Shown: positions 53,779 to 63,296 of the stretch, in pieces
How positions within the stretch are numbered: position 1 is the first letter of the stretch
Layout of the letters: each line of letters starts with the position of its first letter
Assembly (NCBI GenBank): GCA_011365055.1
Contig: RDOG01000005.1
Coordinates: 244,406 to 308,405 of the forward strand
Origin: Promethearchaeota archaeon
GTDB taxonomy: Archaea; Asgardarchaeota; Lokiarchaeia; Helarchaeales; RDOG01
Reading direction: 5' to 3'
Length of the DNA stretch: 64,000 nt
Made by a program: the position numbers and the translations under genes
The notes under the pieces: generated by a model
The model's database searches: none
Seen by the model: only the letters and a program-made list of their open reading frames with translations
What the model was told of the DNA's origin: nothing

Positions 53779-54710
53779 TATATTCCCTCGTTATTTAAAA
53801 ATTTCAAATAAAAATCTTCTAAATTATCTTTTACTGGTGTAAATGAATCAAATTCTAACCCTAAATCAATTAAATTTTTCATAATTTGATGGGGTGAAAT
53901 TTTATCTATATTGAATGATAAATACAAATCCTCATTTTCTATTTTTACTGATTCGATATTACTTATAGATTCTATTTCTCGTATCATATCTTTATCTATA
54001 CGGTTATGTAAGTTTATTTTAAATGTATTCGACTTAAACATCTTCTTTATATTTTTTATCTCATCTTGTTTTATTATTTTACCTTTTCTTATTAATATAA
54101 CTTCATCACAAATCTGTTCTATCTCAAATAATAGATGTGATGATATAAAAATGGTTTTTTTTGCCTTCAACTCCTTAATAATATTTCTAAACTCCATCAT
54201 TCCTATTGGATCCAATCCAATTGTTGGTTCATCCAAAATTAAAATGTCAGGATTCCCTAATAATGCAGCTGCAATGTTTAATCTTTGTTTCATTCCGGTG
54301 GAAAACTTACCTGTATTTTTATCTATTGAATCTGAAAGTTTAACGATGTTTATAACCCTTTCAATTTCGTTTTTAAGCTCTTCTTTTTTAAATCCTTTTA
54401 TTTCTCCAAAATATGATAGAATTATTCGAGGAGTAAAAAAGGGGTATGGAGGAGGCACTGAAATAATAGCGCCAACATTCATTAATGCCTCCTTTGGTCT
54501 TTTTTGAATATTTATCCCATTTAAATAAGCAAACCCTTTAGTTGGCTTTAAGAGATTACAAAGTATTTTCATTGTAGTTGTTTTACCTGAACCATTTGGA
54601 CCCAGATAACCAAAACAACCTTTTGATTTTATTTTTAAGTTAATATCATCTAAAACACGAAAATTTCTAAAATCTTTTATTAAATTGTCAGTTTCAATTG
54701 AATATTTCAA
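53778..54710 (-). CDS. ABC transporter ATP-binding protein
   Basis: A 310-residue ATPase. Walker A GPNGSGKTT (37-45), the signature FSTGMKQRL (near 137-145, in place of LSGGQ) and Walker B LILDEPTIGLDP are all present, with the H-loop in ISSHLLFE. The C-terminal region after about 215 is a typical accessory domain of the NatA/CcmA-like group. With the overlapping permease gene it makes one exporter. It is the first gene of the two in transcription order, starting ATG 54710. Confidence 0.93.
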   Translation of the reverse strand: MKYSIETDNLIKDFRNFRVLDDINLKIKSKGCFGYLGPNGSGKTTTMKILCNLLKPTKGFAYLNGINIQKRPKEALMNVGAIISVPPPYPFFTPRIILSYFGEIKGFKKEELKNEIERVINIVKLSDSIDKNTGKFSTGMKQRLNIAAALLGNPDILILDEPTIGLDPIGMMEFRNIIKELKAKKTIFISSHLLFEIEQICDEVILIRKGKIIKQDEIKNIKKMFKSNTFKINLHNRIDKDMIREIESISNIESVKIENEDLYLSFNIDKISPHQIMKNLIDLGLEFDSFTPVKDNLEDFYLKFLNNEGI

Positions 54711-54882
54711 ATTTCTTCCTCAAATTAATGATTTTATTTTAAAAATATATAATAAAAAAGAATTATTACTGACTTTTTGATAAAAAAAAAGATATAAAAA
54801 AATAATTATTTTAATATAATAAAAAAACACTTTAAAAAGGAATTTTAAAAATGATAATTTTTCATTGTTTCACCAATTCTCA

Positions 54883-56460
54883 TTATTGTAATTCAATAGT
54901 ACTGGGAGGTTTATTTGAAATATCATAAACTACTCGATTTATTCCTCTCACTTCATTAATAATTCTAGAACTAATTCGTTCTAATACATCCCAATCCACT
55001 TTCGAAAAATTTGCAGTCATGGCATCTTCACTTTCAACCAAACGTACTAAAATCATATTACTATATGTTCTAAAGTCTCCCATGACACCTACAGACTTAA
55101 TCGGTAAAAAGGCAGCAAATGCTTGCCATATTTTATCATAGATACCTGCTTTTTTAATTTCTTCTGTAACAATATAATCAGCTTCACGTAATAGATTCAA
55201 TTTTTCTTCCGTAACTTCATCTACAATGCGAATTGCGAGAGATGGACCTGGAAAGGGATGACGATTTATTAATTCATTAGGAATCCCGAGTTTACGACCA
55301 ACATTTCTAACTTCATCTTTATACAACGAATCTAAAGGTTCGATAATTTTTAATTTCATTTTTTCAGGTAGCGTTAAATTATGATGACTTTTTATAACAG
55401 CGGATGAATTAGAAGTTGCGCCACTCTCAATCCGGTCAGGGGCAATTGTTCCTTGACCTAAAAATTTTATTTCTCCGTGATCTTTTTTAAGATTCTCTGC
55501 TTTTTCCTCAAAAACTTCAATAAAGGTATGCCCAATTATTCTTCGTTTTTCTTCTGGATCTGTTATTCCTTTTAATCGATCTAAAAATATTTTAGATGCA
55601 TCAATACAAATAAAATTCTCAAATTTTAGCGTATTTTGAAAAATTTGATTAACCTCTTCAACTTCTCCCTTTCTTAAGAGACCATTATCAACAAATATGC
55701 AAAATATTTTCGATCCAATAGCTTTATGAATTAATGTAGCAGCCACTGAGGAATCTACACCACCAGAAACTGCCATTATTACTGATTCATCTCTAACAGT
55801 ATTTTTTATTTCTTGAATTTTCCGTTGAATAAAATCTTCCATCAACCATTTTTGGGTACATTTACAAATTCTTAAAAGAAAATTATTGAGAATCTTCATC
55901 CCTTCATCTGTATGATGGACTTCAGGATGAAATTGAACAGCATATTGACCTTTTTTTAAATTTTGAAAGGAAGCAAACTTGCAATGTTCTGAAAAAGCCA
56001 ATACATCAAATCCTTCTGGTAAGCTTTTAACGATATCACCATGGCTCATCCATACTTTCGTGGGTGAATTTACGTCATGGAATAGGGCATTTTCTATTTG
56101 ACTTAAATTGATAATGTTTTTTCCATATTCTTTTTTCTCATGTGAAATAATTTTTCCATCATTAAAAAAAGCAATTTCGTGTAACCCGTAACAAATTCCC
56201 AGAACTGGAATTTTTTTTTCTTCACAATATTTAAAAATTGATTCATCTAAATGGGGGCTTCCTTTTTCATAAACACTACTTGGACCACCAGATAAAATTA
56301 TACCCTTTGGAGATATCGTTTTGAATTCATTAAATTTAATATTGTGTGGTTTTATTTCAGAATAAAATGATAATTCTCTTATTCTCCTTGCAATTAATTC
56401 TGTATATTGTCCGCCAAAATCGAGAACTAAAATCTTATCATAATTATCATTTTCATTCAT
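54883..56460 (-). CDS. guaA: GMP synthase (glutamine-hydrolysing), single-chain
   Basis: A 525-residue GuaA with all parts in one chain. The amidotransferase domain has VLDFGGQYTELIARRIREL, the nucleophile in GICYGLHEIA and the His in VQFHPEVHHT. The ATP-pyrophosphatase domain has MAVSGGVDSSVAATLIHK. The C-terminal dimerisation domain includes HPFPGPSLAIRI and closes with NKPPSTIELQ. It converts XMP to GMP. Many archaea (methanogens) have two separate subunits, so the fused form is worth noting. ATG 56460 is chosen; a TTG at 56469 is also in frame. It is monocistronic. Confidence 0.95.
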   Translation of the reverse strand: MNENDNYDKILVLDFGGQYTELIARRIRELSFYSEIKPHNIKFNEFKTISPKGIILSGGPSSVYEKGSPHLDESIFKYCEEKKIPVLGICYGLHEIAFFNDGKIISHEKKEYGKNIINLSQIENALFHDVNSPTKVWMSHGDIVKSLPEGFDVLAFSEHCKFASFQNLKKGQYAVQFHPEVHHTDEGMKILNNFLLRICKCTQKWLMEDFIQRKIQEIKNTVRDESVIMAVSGGVDSSVAATLIHKAIGSKIFCIFVDNGLLRKGEVEEVNQIFQNTLKFENFICIDASKIFLDRLKGITDPEEKRRIIGHTFIEVFEEKAENLKKDHGEIKFLGQGTIAPDRIESGATSNSSAVIKSHHNLTLPEKMKLKIIEPLDSLYKDEVRNVGRKLGIPNELINRHPFPGPSLAIRIVDEVTEEKLNLLREADYIVTEEIKKAGIYDKIWQAFAAFLPIKSVGVMGDFRTYSNMILVRLVESEDAMTANFSKVDWDVLERISSRIINEVRGINRVVYDISNKPPSTIELQ

Positions 56461-56548
56461 TATAATCAAACATGTAAAATATTAATTTATATTTTAATGT
56501 GGATTTTTAGCACAAATTTTATTAAAAAAGAATAAAGAAAAATGAAAT

Positions 56549-57508
56549 TCAACGCTTATAAAGGAAGTGTAAGAATATTGCAACACTGCACCAAAGTCCA
56601 ATAGCGTACGCTGTATTAAAGATAGGAATGATTGGAGCAAGATAGACAAATAAAAATACAATTGTACTTATAACCAAAATAGTAGACATTACAACAATTA
56701 ATAAAACACGTTCGATATTTGTAAATGGCTTTTTATCTAAAGAAAATAATCTAATCCAGATAACTATAGCGATTCCAATAAAAGGAAGGAATAATGTGAG
56801 AGCAAAAATGAGGGGAATTAAAAGAATTGCACTTAATTGAGATCTGAATTCGTCAATATCATCTTTTAATCTTTGATATTCTGCAGCTTGCACGGTTCCA
56901 TAATCTTTTCTGATTCTTGACTTGTAACCTTTCCAAAGAGAATATTTTACGTTGCCTAACTTCCCTTTTATTTTTTCACCCCTTGTTTCTTTATGAAATG
57001 GTTGGTATAGATCTCTTGCAACGGGTATCAAATATACAGAGATAATTAATGTAAACATACCTAAAATTAATTGTGTTAGAATTTCAAATATAGTATCGGG
57101 GAATTTAAGTAGACCTGTTATAAATATGTAAATGCCATAAATAATGAATAATGTCGATAATATAGTAAAAACGAGCTTCATTCTTTGGACCAAGACTTTT
57201 CGACCTTTCATTTTTTTAGAAAATAATTTGAAGAAAAAAATACAGATTGTCAAATATGTGAGGCTCATTCCAAGTCCACCAAGAAATTTCATCGTAGTTC
57301 CAGAAATGACCGTAAAAAATACGAAAAAAGGTAGACTTGTAAAAATCCCTAAATTCCATCCAAAAACAAACATGATAATTAAAAATATTGTTGTCCCAAT
57401 ACTAATACTAATTAAATAAGTTATCAATAATCTTTCAGAAAGTTTTTCACTCAATCTCTTGAGGTGAGGAGTTGCATGCTCATTTAAAATTTTAACAACT
57501 TTTGACAT
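56549..57508 (-). CDS. Polytopic membrane protein, unknown function
   Basis: A 319-residue protein with about seven hydrophobic segments and a cytoplasmic loop of around 55 residues (residues 175-225, with KYSLWKGYKSRIRKDYG and QRLKDDIDEFRSQL). The N-terminus (ILNEHATPHLKRLSEKLSERLL) looks amphipathic. The pattern is unlike transporters I know. It starts divergently from nadE, about 130 bases away. No family is recognised. Confidence 0.65.
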   Translation of the reverse strand: MSKVVKILNEHATPHLKRLSEKLSERLLITYLISISIGTTIFLIIMFVFGWNLGIFTSLPFFVFFTVISGTTMKFLGGLGMSLTYLTICIFFFKLFSKKMKGRKVLVQRMKLVFTILSTLFIIYGIYIFITGLLKFPDTIFEILTQLILGMFTLIISVYLIPVARDLYQPFHKETRGEKIKGKLGNVKYSLWKGYKSRIRKDYGTVQAAEYQRLKDDIDEFRSQLSAILLIPLIFALTLFLPFIGIAIVIWIRLFSLDKKPFTNIERVLLIVVMSTILVISTIVFLFVYLAPIIPIFNTAYAIGLWCSVAIFLHFLYKR

Positions 57509-57642
57509 GTTATCAACTCTTTCTTACCATTTTGAATAAGAAATATATTTCATTAGAAAAATCTTTGTTTGTTATTATATCATATCAATTATGTTCTTGA
57601 AGTGAAGTTAATTTTGATATTTTTAAATTAGAGGTATCAAAA

Positions 57643-58416
57643 ATGATAACAGATGTGAAAGCGGAATTAGAAAGAATAAAAAAGTTTATTAAAAAATTGG
57701 TTGAAGAATCGGGCACAAAAGGGATAGTAATAGCTTTAAGTGGAGGTATTGACTCAGCTTTAGTTGCAGGCTTGTCAGTAGTATCTTTAAGTAAGAAAAG
57801 TGTCCAAGGTTTAATCTTGCCTTGTCATTCCAATCCAAATGATCAAGAAGATGCAATTTTAATTGCTGATCATCTTGGTATTGAATATAAAATAGTTGAA
57901 CTTACAGAGTCATATGATTTATTTTTAAAAACGCTAGAACTATCTTTAGAAGCAGATTCCATACAATTAGCGAAAGCGAATGTTAAACCTCGTATGAGAA
58001 TGATTGCTACTTATTATTTTGCAAATCAATTAAATTATTTAGTTGCAGGAACAGGTAATAAATCGGAGGATGATATTGGATATTTTACAAAATATGGTGA
58101 TGGTGGTGTTGATTTTCTCCCAATCCAGCATCTGTATAAACATGAAGTCAGGCAATTATCTAGATATCTTAAATTGCCCGAAAAAATTATTACCCGCACC
58201 CCAACAGCGGGACTTTGGGAAGGGCAGACAGACGAAGATGAATTATCAAAACAGCTGGGGTTTAAAATAGTATATGATGAATTAGATGAAATGTTAGATA
58301 AAATTGAAAAAAATGAATATGATAAAAACGATGTAAGATATCAAAAACTAGTAGAATTAAAAAGAAAAAGCTTGCATAAAGTAAAATTACCACCGAGTTT
58401 ACCTCGAAATTTTTAG
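57643..58416 (+). CDS. nadE: NH3-dependent NAD synthetase
   Basis: A 257-residue NadE. The P-loop-type motif ALSGGIDSALVAG (31-43) binds ATP. The later motifs VKPRMRMIATYYFANQLN, GTGNKSEDDIGYFTKYGDGGVD and HLYKHEVRQLSRYL match the deamido-NAD and ammonia sites. It lacks the N-terminal glutaminase domain of the larger enzyme and therefore uses free ammonia. It catalyses the last step of NAD synthesis. The start is ATG at 57643 after TTAGAGGTATCAAAA. It is followed by the Hdr-like gene pair. Confidence 0.95.
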   Translation: MITDVKAELERIKKFIKKLVEESGTKGIVIALSGGIDSALVAGLSVVSLSKKSVQGLILPCHSNPNDQEDAILIADHLGIEYKIVELTESYDLFLKTLELSLEADSIQLAKANVKPRMRMIATYYFANQLNYLVAGTGNKSEDDIGYFTKYGDGGVDFLPIQHLYKHEVRQLSRYLKLPEKIITRTPTAGLWEGQTDEDELSKQLGFKIVYDELDEMLDKIEKNEYDKNDVRYQKLVELKRKSLHKVKLPPSLPRNF

Positions 58417-58503
58417 AATAATCACTACATGAATTAAAAATAAATACTCTGTTTTTCTTTTATACCATGAAAGCTACTTTCATCATTTTAATTACAAATT
58501 GAA

Positions 58504-59082
58504 ATGGTTTTTAAAATGAAAAACCTAAAAGAATACTCATCTAAATGGACTTGGCAATTTGAAGATGAATTAATCAAGAATTTAGATGTTGAAAAACCAG
58601 AAAGATGTCTACAATGCGGAAAATGTGTGGGTGATTGTCCCGCAGCATTTGCATCACCGACTTATAACCCAAGAAGAATTTTAATGGATATATTTTTTGG
58701 ACACTCAAATATTCTTTTAAAAAGTGAAGAAATTTGGGATTGTTTTTTATGTTATAATTGCATGAGCATATGCCCGGAATCTATTGAAATTCCTAACATC
58801 ATTCAAGAATTACGTAAAGCTGCATTAGAAAAAAGTTACGGATATGATTTGATATGTAATTTGGAAGATATTGCATTGAACTTCATAAATACAGGGAGTA
58901 TCTTTTTCAATAAATCATTGAAAGATAAAAGAAAAAAGCTTGGATTGACTGAAGAAAGAATTATTAATTCTGAAATGGTGGAAAAATTGAAATTAATATG
59001 TAATATTACTGGGTTTTCAAATACCGTCCAAAAACTTAATTGTGAAAAAAGAAAACATGAAAAGAGAGAAATAATGTATTGA
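58504..59082 (+). CDS. HdrC-like iron-sulfur protein
   Basis: A 192-residue protein with two [4Fe-4S] motifs: C35-x2-C38-x2-C41-x3-C45 (CLQCGKCVGDC) and C80-x2-C83-x2-C86-x3-C90 (CFLCYNCMSIC). The pattern matches HdrC of heterodisulfide reductase or the related GlpC/LdhE type. It is followed after nine bases by an HdrB-like gene, so the two form a module. HdrA is not present in the window. The start at 58504 may instead be ATG 58516. It probably passes electrons to the HdrB-like subunit for disulfide or similar reduction. Confidence 0.88.
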   Translation: MVFKMKNLKEYSSKWTWQFEDELIKNLDVEKPERCLQCGKCVGDCPAAFASPTYNPRRILMDIFFGHSNILLKSEEIWDCFLCYNCMSICPESIEIPNIIQELRKAALEKSYGYDLICNLEDIALNFINTGSIFFNKSLKDKRKKLGLTEERIINSEMVEKLKLICNITGFSNTVQKLNCEKRKHEKREIMY

Positions 59083-59091
59083 GGTGTTTAA

Positions 59092-60024
59092 ATGAAAATA
59101 AATCAAGCCAGATTTGAACAAATTCCAACGGATGAACCCGTATTTCTCTTTAAAAGTTGTGTTGCGAATGAAATTTATCCAGGTATAGAATCATGTTTTC
59201 ATAAAATTTTAGATATTATTGGAACGAAATGGGTCGAATCTGATGATCAAACTTGTTGTGGAGGAGTATTTGAAAATTTTGCACCCACTTTAACTACTAT
59301 TGCAACAGGAGCTTTGAATTTTAGTATTGTTGAAGAATTAGGTTTAAAAAATATTTTGACTCCATGTAATGAATGTCTTTCTGTACTATTAGACGCTAAA
59401 GAGTATTCGAATAAGCAAAAAAATAAGACAAAAATTGACAAAATCTTAAAAGAAGTTGGAAAGAAATTAAAAAATGAAGTTGAGATTTTCCATATTGGAG
59501 AATTTATTTATAAAAACTTGAATAGAATAATTCCTTTAAAGAAAATTGATCTATCAGGATTTAAAATTGCTTGCCATTATGGTTGTCATTACATTAGAAT
59601 TCATAGAGATATCATTCTTGATGATCCTGTAGAACCACAAATCTTAGATGAAATAGCTCAAAAATTAGGCGCAAAAACAGTTCAATACGAAGAGAAATAT
59701 CTTTGCTGCGGAATGGGTTATATCCAAAAACAAATTCATCCGAATAAATCATTAGAAATAAGTTATAAAAAAATTAAGAGTATAACAGAAGCAAAACCTG
59801 ATTTAATACTAACAATTTGTCCTTCTTGTTTTAATATTTTCGATAATGCTCAAATTGAATTGGAAATCGAAAAAGACTTTGAAGAGAGAATTCCTGTAAT
59901 TCATTTGACTCAATTCGTAGGTTTATATTTGGGATTAGATCCTATTGATGATCTTGGCTTGGATATGAATAAAACCCCAATTCTTCCTTTATTATTAGAG
60001 AAGTTAGCACCACCTCAAAAATAG
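59092..60024 (+). CDS. HdrB-like CCG-domain protein
   Basis: A 310-residue protein with two CCG domains. The first is C23-x31-C55C56-x35-C92-x2-C95, which is the HdrB spacing. The second is in CHYGCHY and KYLCCGMGY, ending with CPSCF. In HdrB these bind non-cubane iron-sulfur clusters that reduce the CoM-S-S-CoB disulfide. Here a similar disulfide reduction or another electron-transfer job is likely. It follows the HdrC-like gene closely, with GAGGTG as ribosome-binding site. In the absence of methanogenesis genes the substrate is uncertain. Confidence 0.88.
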   Translation: MKINQARFEQIPTDEPVFLFKSCVANEIYPGIESCFHKILDIIGTKWVESDDQTCCGGVFENFAPTLTTIATGALNFSIVEELGLKNILTPCNECLSVLLDAKEYSNKQKNKTKIDKILKEVGKKLKNEVEIFHIGEFIYKNLNRIIPLKKIDLSGFKIACHYGCHYIRIHRDIILDDPVEPQILDEIAQKLGAKTVQYEEKYLCCGMGYIQKQIHPNKSLEISYKKIKSITEAKPDLILTICPSCFNIFDNAQIELEIEKDFEERIPVIHLTQFVGLYLGLDPIDDLGLDMNKTPILPLLLEKLAPPQK

Positions 60025-60118
60025 ATTAAATTTATTATAAAAAATTGATTTTAATACTCATTAATAATAACAATAATTGATTTTTTGTAAAAATAAAAAA
60101 AGTAAAATGATATTTCAT

Positions 60119-60985
60119 TTACCATCTGCTGAACTTATAAACCAATTTTTTTAAATCTTGTTCGTATAAGGTAGTATGTGGATATTTTTTCAATTTTTTC
60201 ATCCAAATATTGATCTCTCTTAATGAATTTGGATCAGAAATATCTTTTTTTGAATCTTTCAAAAAACTAATTATCTGGTTACAAGACATTGTTTCTAATA
60301 TTTCATATGTTTTTTGATCTAATTCTGAGCTGTCAGGAATACGCATCATATCAATTTCGTCAACTTTTACTTTTTTCTTTCTTTTTTCTTCTTTTTCAAA
60401 ATCAGAATATGCATATTTTTCTCTATTTTTTATTTTTTTAATGAGAAGTACTACCCCTACAATTGATAGAGCAATAAAAACTATGATCATTATTATTAAT
60501 TCATAAAATTCCAAACTAAACATTACATATGCAGTATATGTTAGAGTCGTTGATTGGTTGTCCGTATCTTCATTTATAAACACAATATAAAGTGTTGCAG
60601 AACCCATCTTATTTAAAAGTTCATTATCACCAGAATCAGAAGTTTTTGTACCATCAGATAATATCGTTCCAGAAAATCCACTGTCGCTTTTAAAGATCTC
60701 GTAACTTGAGGGCGTAAATGCGCATACTTTTATCGAAATTGATGGATTAGAACTAGAAAATGACCAATGAAAATATTGAAGTGGACCAATAGATAAACTA
60801 ATTGCTACATGTTGACTTTTTGCTAAGGTAGATACATCTTTTTTATCTAGCGTAATTGAATTTGTTATTACAAATTGATTTTTCACATTATCAAATACAA
60901 AACTTGAAAAAATGGACATGCTGACTCCAAAGATTAATAAAAGTGCCATAATTACAAGCGATATTTTTTTTCTCGATCTAAATAT
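60119..60985 (-). CDS. Membrane protein, N-terminal signal and single C-terminal helix
   Basis: A protein of about 288 residues. From ATG 60949 it starts MALLLIFGVSMSIFSSF, but twelve codons upstream an ATA at 60983-60985 opens FRSRKKISLVIMALLLIF. That stretch gives the positively charged n-region expected of a signal anchor. A strong ribosome-binding site (GGAGG, 60995-60999) sits nine bases before the ATA and is too far (45 bases) from the ATG. So a non-canonical ATA start is possible. The middle is extracellular-looking with Ser/Thr, followed by a helix near 160-185 and a basic cytoplasmic tail. No family is recognised. Confidence 0.6.
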   Translation of the reverse strand: MFRSRKKISLVIMALLLIFGVSMSIFSSFVFDNVKNQFVITNSITLDKKDVSTLAKSQHVAISLSIGPLQYFHWSFSSSNPSISIKVCAFTPSSYEIFKSDSGFSGTILSDGTKTSDSGDNELLNKMGSATLYIVFINEDTDNQSTTLTYTAYVMFSLEFYELIIMIIVFIALSIVGVVLLIKKIKNREKYAYSDFEKEEKRKKKVKVDEIDMMRIPDSSELDQKTYEILETMSCNQIISFLKDSKKDISDPNSLREINIWMKKLKKYPHTTLYEQDLKKLVYKFSRW

Positions 60986-61093
60986 CGTTAAAAACCTCCT
61001 TTAATTTCCTCTTGAAAAATATTTACGTTATTTTTACTTGTGCGAAAAATAACAACTGAATATTAAAAAATTCTTTATCATTATATAAATTTT

Positions 61094-61423
61094 TTATGCA
61101 ATTCCAAAAGAGAGTGTTTCATTATAAATTGCTTTACATTCAAACCAATATTTTATGGAATTCCATTGTTTTATTAGTTTCTTTTTTATTTTTCCATCAA
61201 CTTTTACCTTGTCGCCGGGTCGTACAATAATAATTGAATAGCTACTATAAATAATAATCAATTCTTTTGGAATTTTTTCAATATTATCTTCTATTTTCAG
61301 ACTAAAAATTATTCTATTTATGTTATAAGGAGAAGAAAATGCCATTTCTGATGTGACAGTTCCTTTTAACTCACCGTCGTATATAATTTCTTCGCTAATT
61401 TTTATGACCCCCAAGAATTTCAT
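61094..61423 (-). CDS. Small hypothetical protein, OB-fold-like
   Basis: A 109-residue protein with alternating strands (VIKISEEIIYDGELKGTVTS, NRIIFSLKIEDN) and the segment VRPGDKVKVDGKIKKK, which resembles OB-fold or S1-like strands. No catalytic motif is seen. I start at ATG 61423; the frame continues upstream to 61483, but that part runs under the start of the divergent M24 peptidase gene and is not conserved-looking. It could be a soluble nucleic-acid-binding protein. The call is weak. Confidence 0.45.
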   Translation of the reverse strand: MKFLGVIKISEEIIYDGELKGTVTSEMAFSSPYNINRIIFSLKIEDNIEKIPKELIIIYSSYSIIIVRPGDKVKVDGKIKKKLIKQWNSIKYWFECKAIYNETLSFGIA

Positions 61424-61491
61424 AAATTGTATAATAATACTTAAGTTTTCAAATTTAAAAGTTGAACTTGATAAATGAAACACGTGATAAA

Positions 61492-62637
61492 ATGAATGTA
61501 ATAAACAGAATTAAAAAATTAAAAAGCATCTTGAAAAAAAGAGAAATAGATTGTGCAATTATTTATGAATCCAGAAATATATATTACTTTACGGATACTG
61601 CACAACATTGTATTTTATTGATACCGATCGATAATGAACCAACTTTGTTTGTAAGAAGAGATTTCGAACGAACTAAGGAAGAGAGTCCTATAAAAGATAT
61701 TCGAAAGCTAAACAAATCAAGTGAGGTTTATGATCAGATAAAAAACTATAGTAATTCTAACTCTATTGGACTTGAAATGGATACTCTAAGAGCAAGAACC
61801 TATCAAGATATAATGAAAATCTTCCCATCTTCAACTCTTGAAGATATCAGTAATGAGATTCTATTATTAAGATCTATAAAAGATAAAGATGAATTAGACA
61901 ACATGAGAAAAAGTGCAAAGATTGCAGAAAAGGTTCAAGACGTATCAAGAGAATTTATTAAACCAGGAATTTCAGAATTAGATTTAGCAGCAGAGATACA
62001 AAGAGAAATTACGAGATATGGAAGTGTTTTTTCATATTTTAACCATTATTGGTCAAGAAATCCGTTTATTATTGCTTCAGGTGAAGGTCTTTGGAAAAGA
62101 AGTGATTTTCCACCAGTTTTATCGGGATTAGGAAATCATAAAGCAGTTCCTTATGGACCTTCAGGGAGGATCATTAAGGAAGGAGAAATAGTTGTTGTTG
62201 ATGTCGCCACAGTAATAAATGGTTATACTGCTGATCATTCTAGAACATTTTTTGTTGGAAAACCAAGCGATACATTCAAAGAACGATATAATGCGCTTTA
62301 TAACGCGAGATTGAAGGCAGTTGAGTGTTTTAAGGAAGGGATCCCTATAAGTGATGTTTTCAATGCAGTAAAAATTAACCTTCCAAAAGATTTGCAGAAG
62401 TTTTTGCAAGGATATGACGAATTTAAGGAAGGAATGGGTCATGGAATAGGTTTAACACTTGATGAATTACCCTATATAACTCATAACACCAAAAGATCCC
62501 TTCTTGAAGGAAATGTAATTGCTTTTGAACCAAAAATAATAATTCCAGAATGGGGAGCAATCAATTTTGAAGATGATTTCATAATTAAAAAAGATGGATT
62601 TGAACAAATAACAAACAGTCCATTTTATGAATTTTAA
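61492..62637 (+). CDS. M24 metallopeptidase (Xaa-Pro dipeptidase-like)
   Basis: A 381-residue protein with the creatinase N-terminal domain (DCAIIYESRNIYYFTDTAQH) and the pita-bread peptidase domain. Metal-ligand segments are VVVDVATVINGYTADHSRTF (two Asp), GMGHGIGLTLDELP (His), and FEPKIIIPEWGAINFEDDF (two Glu). These enzymes remove N-terminal residues next to proline or related substrates. The ATG at 61492 is preferred over a TTG at 61462, which would overlap the divergent small gene. It stands next to a HAD-family gene. Confidence 0.88.
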   Translation: MNVINRIKKLKSILKKREIDCAIIYESRNIYYFTDTAQHCILLIPIDNEPTLFVRRDFERTKEESPIKDIRKLNKSSEVYDQIKNYSNSNSIGLEMDTLRARTYQDIMKIFPSSTLEDISNEILLLRSIKDKDELDNMRKSAKIAEKVQDVSREFIKPGISELDLAAEIQREITRYGSVFSYFNHYWSRNPFIIASGEGLWKRSDFPPVLSGLGNHKAVPYGPSGRIIKEGEIVVVDVATVINGYTADHSRTFFVGKPSDTFKERYNALYNARLKAVECFKEGIPISDVFNAVKINLPKDLQKFLQGYDEFKEGMGHGIGLTLDELPYITHNTKRSLLEGNVIAFEPKIIIPEWGAINFEDDFIIKKDGFEQITNSPFYEF

Positions 62638-62659
62638 CCACATTTTAAATTGAATTTCA

Positions 62660-63292
62660 ATGAAAAACTTAGTCGATGTAAAAGTAATTGTTTTTGATGC
62701 AATGGGAGTAATATTTATTGATTCAGATGATATAAAAGATATTTTATTGCCTTATTTAAAAGACCTTTCGAATGATAAAATTACTCTTGAGGATATACGT
62801 CAATGGTATTTCCAACTGAGTAGGGGAGATTTTGAATCCAAGAAGTTTTGGTTAAAATTTTTCGATCCAAAAGCATATCCCAAAGTAGAATTTGATTATA
62901 TAAAACTATTACGAATAGATCCTGAATTTAAAGAGATCCTTCCCCTCATTAAAAACAACTATGAAATCGCACTTTTATCCAATGATGTACATGAATGGAG
63001 TAGAGAATGGAGAGAATATCACGATCTTGAACATGTTTTTGATGCAATAGTTGTTAGTGGAGATCCTGATGTTAGAGTTCGTAAACCAAATCCATTAATT
63101 TATGAAAAATTAATTAATAGATTTGAATACTCACCTAAAAACTTTATTTTTATCGATGATAGACTAAGAAATCTTAAGCCAGCATCAGAGTTGGGAATGA
63201 TTACAATTTTAATGAATAGATTTCCCCAAAATTACCCCTTCAAGCCCGATTTAAAGATAAGATCATTAAAGGATCTGTTAAAAATTATATAA
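62660..63292 (+). CDS. HAD-superfamily hydrolase with altered first motif
   Basis: A 210-residue HAD protein. Motif I is FDAMGVIF (D13, then Met at the place of the second Asp), instead of DxDG, similar to the DxYG seen in haloacid dehalogenases. Motif II is LLSNDV, motif III KPNPLIYEKL with Lys, and motif IV FIFIDDR with two Asp. So nucleophile D13 and the acid pair are kept, while the general-acid Asp is replaced. This suggests dehalogenase-like or altered phosphatase chemistry. It lies 23 bases after the M24 peptidase gene, so it may be in the same unit. Confidence 0.85.
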   Translation: MKNLVDVKVIVFDAMGVIFIDSDDIKDILLPYLKDLSNDKITLEDIRQWYFQLSRGDFESKKFWLKFFDPKAYPKVEFDYIKLLRIDPEFKEILPLIKNNYEIALLSNDVHEWSREWREYHDLEHVFDAIVVSGDPDVRVRKPNPLIYEKLINRFEYSPKNFIFIDDRLRNLKPASELGMITILMNRFPQNYPFKPDLKIRSLKDLLKII

Positions 63293-63296
63293 AAAA

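Noticed and set aside
53911..54507. 198-codon open frame on the plus strand within the ABC ATPase
   Set aside because: The opposite strand encodes intact Walker A, signature and Walker B motifs, so this frame is a shadow.
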